Of a stretch of DNA of 64,000 bases, positions 22,031-30,574 are shown piece after piece. The notes below the pieces were generated by a model, which saw nothing but the letters and a program-made list of their open reading frames with translations, was not told where the DNA came from and made no database searches. Within the stretch, counting starts at the first letter, position 1. Each line of letters opens with the position of its first letter. The translations under genes and the position numbers were made by a program. Location of the stretch: the NCBI GenBank assembly GCA_036925085.1, contig JAUPFP010000041.1, positions 876,001-940,000 of the forward strand. Reading direction: 5' to 3'. This stretch comes from Brachycybe producta (Eukaryota > Arthropoda > Diplopoda > Playtdesmida > Andrognathidae).

Positions 22031-22370
22031 ACTAGAGTTGTAACCCGTCATAAATGACGAGAGCAAAATTCACAGGCAATTGTGCGCATGCGCGTCTTTT
22101 TTTCCTTTTTTTTACTCCTTTCATTTCAATTTCAGTCACCCCACCCACTTTTCTCTCTCTCTCCCCCTTCTACACTTTCCAACCTCTTCCCCTCACCCCC
22201 GCCCACTTTTCTCTCTCTCTCTCCCCTTCTACACTTTCCAAAGGAAGAGTTCAACATATAGTTGACCTTGAGAAAAAAAACTGTTCATTTATTCAAATTT
22301 ATATAAATTCCGAACGTGCTTCAATGGTTTTGTTACTCCACACACACACATGCCTGGGATATTATATTAT
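22031..22370 (+). repeat. CCCGTCAT-family repeat, copy 4 (in KCTD intron)
   Basis: ACTAGAGTTGTAACCCGTCA then TAAATGACGAGAGC, CACAGGCAATTGTGCGCATG, a pyrimidine tract that is internally duplicated (CACCCACTTTTCTCTC twice), CAACATATAGTTGACCTTGA and a terminal TGCCTGGGATATTATATT. Non-coding; the frames over it are CT-repeat artefacts. Confidence 0.7.
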
Positions 22371-22504
22371 TATTAGATTATATTATTATAGTATTATATA
22401 TATTATTATAATAATAATTTGCTAATGTGACTGGTTAAGAGCTAGATATGACAATTTACTTTCTTTTTGTAATGACATCCCAGGTTTGTTTTGGTTGTCT
22501 GCAT

Positions 22505-22754
22505 CAGTGGCCTCCAAAGAGGGGGTGCACGAGATGGTCCATGAGGATTCAAGAAATTTGCAATCAATTGATATTTATTTATTCACTTTTATTGATAATT
22601 GCGCTATGTTAGAATCTTATCTGCACCAAAGTGCGCACGAGCTAAACAGGAAAATGGTGGCTGTCAACTAACCAGTTATTTACTCCGGAGATGCGTACCC
22701 CGTTTTCTTTTAATAAAGTAGGGGTGCACGACCAAAAATATTAGGAAACCACTG
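22505..22754. mobile_element. hAT MITE (CAGTGGCCTCC / GGAAACCACTG)
   Basis: A 250-bp element with ends CAGTGGCCTCCAAAGAGG and TTAGGAAACCACTG, plus inner GGGGTGCACGAG / GTAGGGGTGCACGACC words. Flanking 8-mers GTCTGCAT and ATCTACAG match at only 5 of 8, so it is old. The adjacent element at 22764 inserted just beyond its right flank. Confidence 0.6.
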
Positions 22755-22763
22755 ATCTACAGT

Positions 22764-23462
22764 CAGGGATGGGTAGGTATAATACGTCACGCATTATACA
22801 TGGTTTTATACAGAATAATACGTGACGTATACAACTGTTAAGTTGTGTACATATTAAACCAAACGTATAAAACTAAAAAAAAGTACAAAAAGTTTAATGA
22901 AACAAAATTACAAGATTTTTTAAATGTTCAAAACGAAGTGTTTCATTAAAAAACAGTTGCAAATTTGCAATGAAAAAAAAACTGGAAAATTGCAACAACA
23001 ACAAAAAAAAAAAGGCTGAAAAGAAAAATTAAATATTTTAAAATTTAAATGCAACTGTTATTTGAAATATTACTACTCATCAGGATGTTGTTTATCTTGC
23101 ACTTTAAGAACGGGATAAATGTAAGATGTTTTTTTTTCTTCTGAAGAGAGCCTCTTATTCCTTATTGCAGAAGGAACATAAAGACCAGTTCGAAAACAGG
23201 CTTTCCACCATAGCTGTGGATGCTGGAATGCTTAGTTTACTTCTTCTGTCAGCTCATTCATTGTATCAAGTTTTCAATTAACTTGGTTCAAATTAAATGA
23301 AAACACAAAACTTGATACAATGAGTGGGGTTTAATTTTTTATAGGCGTTAAATTTGTAATTTTATAATAGGTTTTGTACATTTTATACAGATTTTATACG
23401 TTTTATAGAGTATAATACGTCAACGTATAAAACATTACTTTTGTGACATTTACCCATCCCTG
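22764..23462. mobile_element. hAT MITE (CAGGGATGGGTAGGTATAA)
   Basis: The left end CAGGGATGGGTAGGTATAAT pairs with the right end CATTTACCCATCCCTG. Perfect 8-bp duplication TCTACAGT (22756-22763 and 23463-23470). Sub-terminal ATAATACGTCA...TATAC and GTATAATACGTCAACG words are inverted copies. No transposase remains in 699 bp. Confidence 0.85.
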
Positions 23463-24029
23463 TCTACAGTGTGCCCTGTGCCGAGCAAGATCAGTATATT
23501 TTAGTTTTACGAAGGAAAAAAAAATACAAGACGGCACTAAATGTGGCGCGTGTCTACATAGAATGTGGAATGACAATCAAGTTATCAACTTATCATTAGC
23601 CAGATATTCACGCACAAAGCAAACTGTGCCGTCCGCGTTATAAACTCTGCTTTTGTACGTGATTTTCTATCTGAAAAGAACACGACTGTTGTCGTTCGAT
23701 AGCTACCCCCCCCCCCCCACATTCGTACCACGTTGTCACCATGGTTCAAAGAAAAACGTGAGAAACATCATTTGCCAAGCTTCAAACAAGTGACGTCAAT
23801 AAATAAGCGAGTTAATGAGTATTGATCAAAATCAGCACACATTATTTAACAACCTTTCACAAAGTTTATCAGAGTAAAGTAAATTTGTAACACCAACAAC
23901 ACCCAAAACAAATCTTGTTACCTAGCTGTTAAAGAAATTTAAATCTAAGTAAATGGTTGGCCCTCCGTGTTGTATTTAGTAGCACAGTTGCGATCTATTT
24001 TGTGTGTTACAACATTTGGCAACATTGTG

Positions 24030-24224
24030 CACAGGCAATTGTACCCAGCATTAGAATTTATTTTGCCCCGCCCTTTTATGAACGTCATCAATTTCTAAAT
24101 GGTTTGTTACTTGGTCTGATGTCACATGCTCCGCCCTTTTCAATTTCTAATTGGTTTGTTACTTGGTCTGACGTCATAAAAGGGCGGAGCAAAAGAAATT
24201 CTAATGCTGGGCACAATTGCCTAT
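24030..24224. mobile_element. CAGGCA-family hAT MITE with CRE/CCAAT/GC-box arms
   Basis: A 195-bp fold-back element: CACAGGCAATTGTACCCAGC on the left, GCTGGGCACAATTGCCTAT on the right, perfect 8-bp duplication ACATTGTG (24022-24029, 24225-24232). The right arm reads TGACGTCATAAAAGGGCGGA, i.e. a CRE palindrome, a TATA-like TAAAAG and a GC box in a row; the arms also carry CTAATTGGTTTGTTACTTGG with an inverted CCAAT. Confidence 0.85.
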
Positions 24225-24472
24225 ACATTGTGCTACCTCAGGTGCTACACAGTCACTGCAGTGTTAAGTTGAGGATTGTGACGTCAAAGAGGTTGTGACC
24301 ACAAAGCTAGGCTTGTATTCTTTCGTCTGATAAAAAAAAAATGTCATCAATAACAGCATTCAAGAAAGCTTTTATTTTAAAATGCTATCAATAATATAAT
24401 CAACCCCATTTCTATCAGACACATTGACAATTCTAGAAGAGTAACTCAATCGATTACCCAAGGGTATTTTAT

Positions 24473-24617
24473 GAGAAGCAGCTGGGCGCAGCCAGAAAAG
24501 TTTGTTCTGATTGGTTATTTAGGTTTGTTACGTGTTTGATTCTGTTTCTTATGGGTTTGTTATTGCTCATACAAAGGCTTGGCTGACAGAATTTTTTTGG
24601 CTGCGCCCAACTGCCTG
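24473..24617. mobile_element. Short CAGGCA-related MITE (GGCTGCGCC arms)
   Basis: A 145-bp element with GCAGCTGGGCGCAGCC on the left and GGCTGCGCCCAACTGCCTG on the right. Flanking TATTTTAT / TATTTTCA are similar. The host sequence is the dispersed AAGGGTATTTTCATGTTGAT family, which lets the insertion point be read from uninterrupted copies. Confidence 0.65.
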
Positions 24618-24677
24618 TATTTTCATGTTGATGAAATGACTTCCAAACCATTAATACAACCCTATGAGTATTCTCCT

Positions 24678-24864
24678 ACAGGCATCAGTAGACAGCTTCA
24701 GAATTTCTTTGGCTCCGCCCTTTTATGAGCGTCAGACCAAATATCAACCAAATAGAAATAAAAAGGGCGGGGCACGTGACATCAGACCAAGTAACAAACC
24801 AATTACAAATTCATGACGCTCATAAAAGGGTGGAGCCAAAGAAATTCTGAATACAGATGCCTGT
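24678..24864. mobile_element. CAGGCA-family fold-back MITE
   Basis: ACAGGCATCAGTAGACAGC then TTCAGAATTTCTTTGGCTCC on the left; GGAGCCAAAGAAATTCTGAA and CAGATGCCTGT on the right. Both arms have a CCGCCCTTTTATGAGCGTCA-like block. Flanks TATTCTC / TATTTTC are close. Non-coding. Confidence 0.7.
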
Positions 24865-25037
24865 TATTTTCATTTGATATCTTTTAAAAATCGTTTTATG
24901 TGATTCAATTTTTGTCTATAAAAAAGCTTATTTTGAAAACAAGAAAATTAAACAAATAACATGTTTGTTTTTTGTGACACTCGCTTTTACGAAAAAGGAA
25001 AAGGTCTAAAAAGTAAAACAAGACGTAATCGTGTCTT

Positions 25038-25101
25038 GTGTTGTTGGCGTAATGGTTAGTGTCTTAGGCTGTTGGTCATGAGTTCAATCCCCGTGCAGTG
25101 T
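25038..25101 (+). ncRNA. tRNA-like sequence or SINE head
   Basis: A good A box (TGGCGTAATGG) and B box (GTTCAATCC) are spaced as in a tRNA, with an acceptor stem of mostly G-U pairs (GTGTTGT with GCAGTGT) and CTGTTGG where an Asn anticodon loop would be. It is about 64 nt, shorter than a tRNA, and the anticodon stem does not pair. A decayed tRNA or a tRNA-derived SINE promoter fits best. Confidence 0.45.
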
Positions 25102-25377
25102 GAATTATTTTCAAGTATTTCAGCAGGTGGCATTGGACAAACAAACACATTATATGAAGTTAAATAAAAGCGAGTAAATAACTTCATGAAAATAACCATA
25201 AGTGATTGAGTTACTTCCTTCTAGTCATGGCCAGCTAAAGGACTTCATGTGCTCTAGGCGAGGTTTAAAGTCTGCACACCTGCAACTTCAGGCAAAACCA
25301 GTAGCATAGCTAGGGGGCGGTCTGCCCCGGGCGGCACCAACGAAAAGAAAAGTTTTTTTTTTCCTGTCAGGATAGTA

Positions 25378-25975
25378 CAGGGTCCGGCAATAGGTAATGA
25401 CGCATTTGTGAGCGCAGTGGTGGGAAGACAGACACTGAGTGGGGGACAGTATATTGCGCAATAAATTTAATATGTTATGCAGTCTCAGTAGCCATGAATT
25501 CTTGGCCTGTGCAGCAACGAATTTTTCATACATTTTGTCATACAGCTCGAATGTGTATGACACTTTTAAGACGAATGTTTCCTGGACGACTCGTATCTCG
25601 AAATGGTGATGTTAATTGGCCGGCAAGATCTCCGGATTTGACTTGCTGCGATTTTTTTCTTATGGGGATATCTGAAGGCTAAAGTGTTTGTTGACAGGCC
25701 CCACACATTGCAGGAGTTGAGAAACAACATAACCAACGAAATTAGAGCAATCGGCCCAGATGTATTGCACCGTGTCATGCAATCTTTTCGAAGCAGGCTC
25801 CAAGAATCCGAAAGACAAGAAGGAGCACATTTGTCTAACATAATTTTTAAAAAATAAGCATATTTGAAAACTGCATTATGTATAGAATAAATATGTTCCG
25901 TTTTAATCTCTGTGTTTCAATTACTAAGCTGACAATCACACGATAAAAACTGTCAATACCTACTGCCGGACCCTA
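25378..25975 (+). mobile_element. Internally deleted mariner-like element
   Basis: A 598-bp element flanked by TA (25376-25377, 25976-25977). Inverted ends CAGGGTCCGGCAATAGGTAA and TAGGGTCCGGCAGTAGGTAT (right end in reverse complement). It keeps the start and the last third of a transposase frame but not the middle. It inserted into the hAT at 25299-26295 after that element had settled in the KCTD intron. Confidence 0.9.
25494..25857 (+). pseudogene. Deleted and frameshifted IS630/Tc1/mariner transposase
   Basis: The frame begins MNSWPVQQRIFHTFC, like the start of this transposase type, then runs at once into HTARMCMTLLRRMFPGRLVS and NWPARSPDLTCCDFFL, which belong to the catalytic C-terminal third. 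One extra base near 25660 shifts the frame; after it the protein would read LKAKVFVDRPHTLQELRNN, then RVMQSFRSRLQ and HLSNIIFKK before a TAA at 25855-25857. The middle with the first catalytic Asp is missing. Nonfunctional as it stands. Confidence 0.85.
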
Positions 25976-26303
25976 TAAAAGGAGCTTTATAAAACTCTTA
26001 AGATGGCCCAAGAAGGAATTATGAAATTTTTGTCGCTCACCGTACTCGTGGAATGTATTCTGCAATCCAGCATTATGTTTTTAAGTCCGGGTCCTGGTTT
26101 ATTTAAGAATTTCATAAATAATATAAAAATTATATAAGCCATTTCAATCACTAGACATCGATGATATCGTTTGCCGCCCCCCCCCTTCCTGCAGACCCTT
26201 GTGCCACTAATGTGTATCGTGTTATGTTTTTCGTGATTGAGGGGCGGCAAACTCAAGGACCGCCCAGGACGGCACAAACTCTAGCTAAACCACTGGGCAA
26301 AAC

Positions 26304-27145
26304 TTAAAATTTGCGCCCATGGTGCCTTAGGCGCGACTTAAAACTTTGAGATCCAGTTGTACTCTGCATCATCCATCTGACTATCCTGCCTACCAACCAA
26401 GCTTACATATGTTTTCATATGTAGCTTACGTATTCCCACCCAATTCTAATCAAAGGTTTTAAAATCAAGCTATTCATAAAACTGTTATGAAGAAATAAAT
26501 TCAGTATGGAAAACGTTTTAATCAAGCTTGCGTACGTTTCTGGAGCGATTAATGTGGTGGTGGTAGCCGCATTAACCACAAGTGTGTGGCCGATTCTCTC
26601 TCTTTCCATCAATTTTAGAATATTTAATTTTCTCAATTACAGCTGTTAACTTAAGATACAAGTTAACAAAAGTAGCCCACTTAATTAATATAATAGAAAA
26701 AGAAAAACCAATTTCAGGTCACCTTCTTACATCATTTTGCAAATTATTTCTCTCATTAGGTAATCCTTTTTTACACACACACACACACATCAGAAAGGAA
26801 AACTGCTTTTTAAAAACTCATAACGAGTTTTCGCAACTTTTGAATTGAGATTTTTTCTTCTTCTCACTTTTATTATTTCTCCACATGTGATTTTTATTAC
26901 TACTTACTAATAATAATAATAATAATAATAAAAAAACCTGAATTAAGGAGTTGTTTATGTTCCCAGTTTCGCAGCTTATTTAAAAGTCAAATAAGAACAG
27001 TTCTACATTAAATAATATATTCCTAATAAAAAAAATACTCAATTGAAAATGTCAGTTCAATTCTAAAATATTGCAGCAGCTATTTTGAAAATAGTTAATC
27101 ATTTTATTTTATTTTGTCAATCGGAATTTTCATTGTCTTTCTTAA
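26304..27145. other. Intronic stretch, no element resolved
   Basis: Simple repeats only: (AC)n near 26774-26790, (AAT)n near 26908-26930. An inverted pair AAGCTTACATATG / CATATGTAGCTTACG sits at 26400-26430. No coding signal. Confidence 0.45.
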
Positions 27146-27662
27146 AGAGACCGTATTACCGCCAGAAATATCTTTTCAAAATATTGTCAAGACACTTACC
27201 CAACGATTGCCAAAACGATGGTTAAAAGTCATTAAAACCATAAAAAAAAACTTGAAATCGAAGTGACTTTTCCTGAGTCACCAAACAACGCTCACATTTC
27301 CAGAATTCCTTAATGAAATATAGATATTCCCTATTCCTATCCAACTCAATACGACCTTCCATGTGGGGAATAATTCAAATATTAAATCCATAGTATTTTG
27401 AAATGAAAGCAATGTAAGCTGGTGATCACAACACATCAGAATTCGAGTAGAGGAGTAGACTTTGGGGGGTTTTTATTGCCAATGTCTGTTGTTTGGTGGC
27501 GCATTTATCTGATAAAGTCCATTTCTAGGATGTCAACTGATTTTTAATTTTTTAAATTATATTAATCACTTATTTTAAATTTTAAAAATCGTTTAAGTAA
27601 TTCGTTGAATAATTCTTGACAATATATTTTGACAAGAAATTTCTGGAGGTAATGGGGTCTCT
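27146..27662. mobile_element. TTAA-target MITE (Kolobok/piggyBac-type)
   Basis: Terminal inverted repeats of about 60 bp: AGAGACCGTATTACCGCCAG on the left; the right end ends GGTAATGGGGTCTCT. Both flanks are TTAA (27142-27145, 27663-27666). Sub-terminal CAAAATATTGTCAAGACACT is mirrored by CTTGACAATATATTTTGACA. TTAA duplication is typical of piggyBac and Kolobok; the ends are not CCC-type, so Kolobok is slightly favoured. Relatives: 15700, 35875-36513, 58566-60411 and around 63003-63670. Confidence 0.8.
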
Positions 27663-27943
27663 TTAAATGGCTAAAAAACGCCGAGGAATGAAACTTGAAA
27701 AGAAAAAATATTAACAATTTCTGTTTAGATTTCAGACACAGTATTTGAATTGTCATTTACCCAGTACAGACCAGTAGCAATTTCAAAGTATTGTTTTATT
27801 AAAAAATTAATACTGCTTTAACATATTACTCTGCAAAACAAAGCTATAAAAAGCCTGTGTGTCAGAGGGACGACGACCATGCAAAATGTCATGTCAAAAC
27901 TAGAAAATATAAAAATACCAAAAACAAATCTGAATTCAGTAAA

Positions 27944-28364
27944 GGATGTTGTACACGGTGCCACCTTTGACGCTAGTTGATAACTTCTTTTCTCGCCCAC
28001 CCAGAGCGACTTTCTCACTGATAAACGTCGCTAGCGTTAAACCGTTTGTTTACACGGTGCTGCTCCAATGAAAAACGTTGCAAGCTAAGTTGCGCTAGTC
28101 TTGGCAGGCCTTCCCACACAAGTGCAGTAGGCTCAACAATTCGCCAGTTGCCCGTTCATTAATTCGCTACCGTCGTGACACGGCGCTTCTTTTAAAAAAA
28201 GCTTTGCTACTAAAATCTGCCAGCTTGTCACTGGACGACGCGACAATAGAATTTTAAACGCTAGTGACTAAAAGGGGCCGCACGCACATCTTTTGACATT
28301 TTTACCAGTGAATTAAGAAACATGTCCAAAGCGAACAAAAGTAGCATCGTGTACAGCAGCACCC
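27944..28364. mobile_element. Possible TWA-type element, GCTAG/GTCG-word body
   Basis: The left end AGGATGTTGTACACGGTGCC resembles the right end in reverse complement GGGTGCTGCTGTACACGATG. Inside is another GTTTACACGGTGCTGC, so the end motif is repeated. Words ACGCTAGT, GCGCTAG and CTAGCG occur in both orientations. Flanks do not give a clear TWA duplication. Confidence 0.5.
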
Positions 28365-28501
28365 AGAAGGGAATAATTGCACACACACTAAATAAAATCC
28401 CCTTGGTTTCTACGCATAATTATGTGAAATTTTAATTTTAAACTCAGTGCTTCTTAAATATTGGTCAATTGAACTCAATTCTTTTATTTAAAATAATATA
28501 A

Positions 28502-28611
28502 AAAAATTTTACCGAAAAACCGGTATTAAAAGGTCAATTTACCGGTAACCGGTATTTAGGCCGGTAATACTGGTTTACCGGTAACGATAAAACCGGTAAT
28601 GAAAACCCTAA
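28502..28611. repeat. ACCGGTAA repeat, hAT-like tip
   Basis: The palindrome ACCGGT occurs six or seven times within about 100 bp (TTACCGGTAACCGGTATTTA and similar), ending GAAAACCCTA. The same style is common at the tips of hAT MITEs whose ends read TAGGGTTTTC. Only one end is visible. Confidence 0.55.
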
Positions 28612-28684
28612 TTGAATTAAAGCACAAAACTGTTAACAGAGTCTTGCAACATGACGTCACTGCCTGCCACCTATTATTTTATTA

Positions 28685-29101
28685 AGGCACAGTCACACTA
28701 GGCTGGTTTACAAGCCGCTGGTTGCTGCTGGCTATTAGCAGCAACAGCAAGTAGCAGCTGCTTTGGGTTCACACTTGTCCAGTCACTGCTGGTATTAGCA
28801 GTGCAAGTCATCCAATCACCGTCTTGCAAAAACACAAACTCTAACAACAACCAACCCAAGCAGTGGAGTTTCAACTACCACTAGTGCCACTACTAGCAAC
28901 AAAAAGTTCACACTAGATGGCAGCAGCAGGAAGAGAGTCACATGACCAGCTGGTAGCTGCTAAAGTTGGACATGTCCAACTTCACCAGCCGCTGTTAAAA
29001 TCACTAGCCCACTGGAGAAAGCACCTGCTAGTAGCAGTTCAGACTATGCTGCTAGAGCGCTACAACCTGCCAGCAGAAACCAGCCTAGTGTGACTGCGCC
29101 C
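28685..29101. mobile_element. TWA-flanked element, GCAGCAG-word body
   Basis: A 417-bp element with TTA on both sides (28682-28684, 29102-29104). The left end AGGCACAGTCACACTAGGCT and the right end in reverse complement GGGCGCAGTCACACTAGGCT are almost identical. Inside, the end motif recurs as GGGTTCACACTTGTCC and AGTTCACACTAGATGG. The body is GCTGCTGG, AGCAGCAACAGCAAG and their complements. It lies about 220 bp inside the large KCTD intron from exon 2. Confidence 0.75.
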
Positions 29102-29317
29102 TTACTGTTATATATTGAATGTCAAAAATTACAAGTAGCCTTGAATGCCAATGTCAGAGGGACAACAGTTGAAGTGCAACACGTGAAATGTATTGTCAAA
29201 ATGATCATGATAATAGTAACTTAACGCCTTTAACTTCACGAAAACCGATTCAAGATTTTCGTTCACGATTAACTAGTTAATAACAACGAATAAACCACCA
29301 AAGAAGAGTGTACTTAC

Positions 29318-29492
29318 TTTGTGAGTGTCTCCAGTGAGGACGTGTAGATGGTTCCACCGACGTCAATGTGAACAGGAGCCGTATATCGAGAAGCCGCTGC
29401 CACACAAGGGATTCCAGAAATCTTGTGATTGAACGTCTCTCCGGGTGAACCATTGCCGCCCATAAGAGACAGGGGACTTCGCGAATCACCAC
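29318..29492 (-). CDS. KCTD1/15-like gene, exon 2 (start of BTB domain)
   Basis: 175-nt internal exon. It is entered after TTTTAAAG| and left at AA|GTAAGT. It encodes residues 32-90: SRSPLSLMGGNGSP, a segment ending in SGIPCVAAASRY, then APVHIDVGGTIYTSSLETLT, which opens the T1/BTB domain. Human KCTD1/15 have the same order (RSP..SPL, QGIP, APVHIDVGG.MYTSSLATLTK). The phase (2 bases in, 2 bases out) joins exon 1 and exon 3 without a stop. The exact acceptor could shift by a few bases, but only this one keeps the frame with exon 1. Confidence 0.9.
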
Positions 29493-29608
29493 CTTTAAAA
29501 CACAAACCCCCAGCCCCACCCCAAAAAAGAAAGAAGAAGACCAATTCTACAAGTTATTATTTGTATTCTCGTGTTATAATAAGTCCATTATCGCAGGAAT
29601 TACGTTAC
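29493..29608 (-). other. Intron 1 of the KCTD gene (116 bp)
   Basis: Donor G|GTAACG at 29608 and acceptor AAAG at 29494-29493, with a T-rich (CTTCTTCTTTCTTTTTT) tract on the minus strand upstream of the acceptor. The split codon G|GT makes Gly32. Short size is normal for an invertebrate intron. Confidence 0.75.
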
Positions 29609-29702
29609 CGGGTGATATCAGTCCAGTCATTATGACAGCCGGAGAATTACTTGAGACTAGAATGGACTTTCCAGTTGTCTGGCGACACTGAACTCCCGCC
29701 AT
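29609..29702 (-). CDS. KCTD1/15-like gene, exon 1 (coding part)
   Basis: The open part begins at ATG 29702-29700, after an in-frame TAG at 29732-29730. It encodes MAGVQCRQTTGK and a serine-rich run to MTGLISPG, then leaves at CCCG|GTAACG. A second in-frame ATG at 29630 (codon 25) has the better context (A at -3) and would give 284 residues, close to vertebrate KCTD15 (283); the upstream ATG has T at -3. The MTGLISP..SRSP order resembles the vertebrate MSR..ITRSP start. I list the longer form because nothing rules it out. Confidence 0.7.
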
Positions 29703-29733
29703 ACAAAGTACGAAGCCACGACTGAACAGCTAT
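29703..29733 (-). other. Probable 5' UTR part of exon 1
   Basis: Upstream of the ATG on the minus strand there is a plausible acceptor TTTTCATTTTAG| ending at 29734, which suggests that a further 5' non-coding exon lies at higher coordinates. It could equally be unspliced leader. Confidence 0.4.
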
Positions 29734-29739
29734 CTAAAA

Positions 29740-30193
29740 TGAAAACAAGTGAACAATAGATATGTTAATCATGTTGATTGGCAGCCACAAAAAAAACTGT
29801 CATCGTCCAAATGGTATATTTTTATTCAGTGCCGGTAATTTATGAAGAACCCCTCGGAAAGGGGAGAGAACCCAGACCAGAAAGAAGAAAACCATGCCGA
29901 GACAGGGAACCCCAAAACATGTCTGTTGCACAGAAAGCATTGGCAAACCGATTGCATCGGCGCCGATCGTTAACATGTTTAATCGCCAATTATGCCAATA
30001 TTTTTACCATACTTGCATATATATGGAAGCATACTGCCATATCGCGAAACGGAAAATGGCAAAACGATATTTTCAGTCAACAAGTGGACAGAAAATATTT
30101 TTAAAGATGACATTTAATGAAAATACCCCCTTTTTATGTGATCCATTTACTTTTCTAGTTTCTTTTCTAAAACACCTAGTAAATTCAGAGTTA
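29740..30193. other. Region upstream of KCTD exon 1
   Basis: No clear exon or promoter was recognised. Overlapping short plus-strand frames (29778-30217) show no known domain and run into the repeat at 30194. If the 5' exon is distal, this is intron. Confidence 0.4.
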
Positions 30194-30574
30194 AGGCGGG
30201 TTCACATGGAGTCGTGAATTGGGCGAGAACACGCCTAGTAATGCACATGTCATACTACTTGCTTATTCAACACCGGAGTTCACCAACGACCATCTATTGC
30301 CGTTGCCAAACGTTGTCTCGCGAGTAGTTGTTCAAATGGCAGAACGAGAAGCTGCCAAAGTTGTTTGTGAACTATTGATTAACGAATTATGCCGATTTCA
30401 CGACTGAAGCGGTCGTTGTCACTCCAGCAGGTTGGATTGAGCACGACTCCACTTTTCAAGGTCGTGTACGACCGCCCACTTCCACGACCACTTGTTCACA
30501 TGAGGTAGTGATTACTACTGCTAGCCTACCCGGTAGTGCTCTCGCCCAATTCACGACTCCGTGTGAACCCGACT
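30194..30574 (+). mobile_element. TWA-flanked PIF/Harbinger-like element, copy A
   Basis: A 381-bp element with TTA on both sides (30191-30193, 30575-30577). The left end AGGCGGGTTCACATGGAGTC and the right end in reverse complement AGTCGGGTTCACACGGAGTC then GTGAATTGGGCGAGA are inverted. It contains a short frame MAEREAAKVVCELLINELCR that could be the start of a lost autonomous protein. A second copy, inverted, is at 63185-63613. Confidence 0.8.

Larger units (their letters stand above)
25299..26295. mobile_element. hAT element carrying a nested mariner
   Basis: The left end CAGTAGCATAGCTAGGGGGC and the right end CTCTAGCTAAACCACTG belong to the CAGTGGCGTAGCTAG family. Perfect 8-bp duplication GGCAAAAC (25291-25298, 26296-26303). 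Near each end lie CGGGCGGCACC and GGACGGCACA inverted words. Without the mariner (25378-25975) it would be about 400 bp. Interior blocks such as GGAATGTATTCTGCAATCCA are shared with 42907-43384. Confidence 0.9.
20377..29317 (-). other. Large intron (about 8.9 kb) of the KCTD gene
   Basis: GTAAGT donor after 29318 and TTCAG acceptor before 20376 give the same split-codon phase (AA|G). The intron is loaded with transposons: hAT MITEs (22505, 22764, 24030, 25299), TWA elements (27944, 28685), a TTAA element (27146), mariner (25378), a CCCGTCAT copy (22031) and a tRNA-like sequence (25038). No coding exon was recognised inside. Confidence 0.85.
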
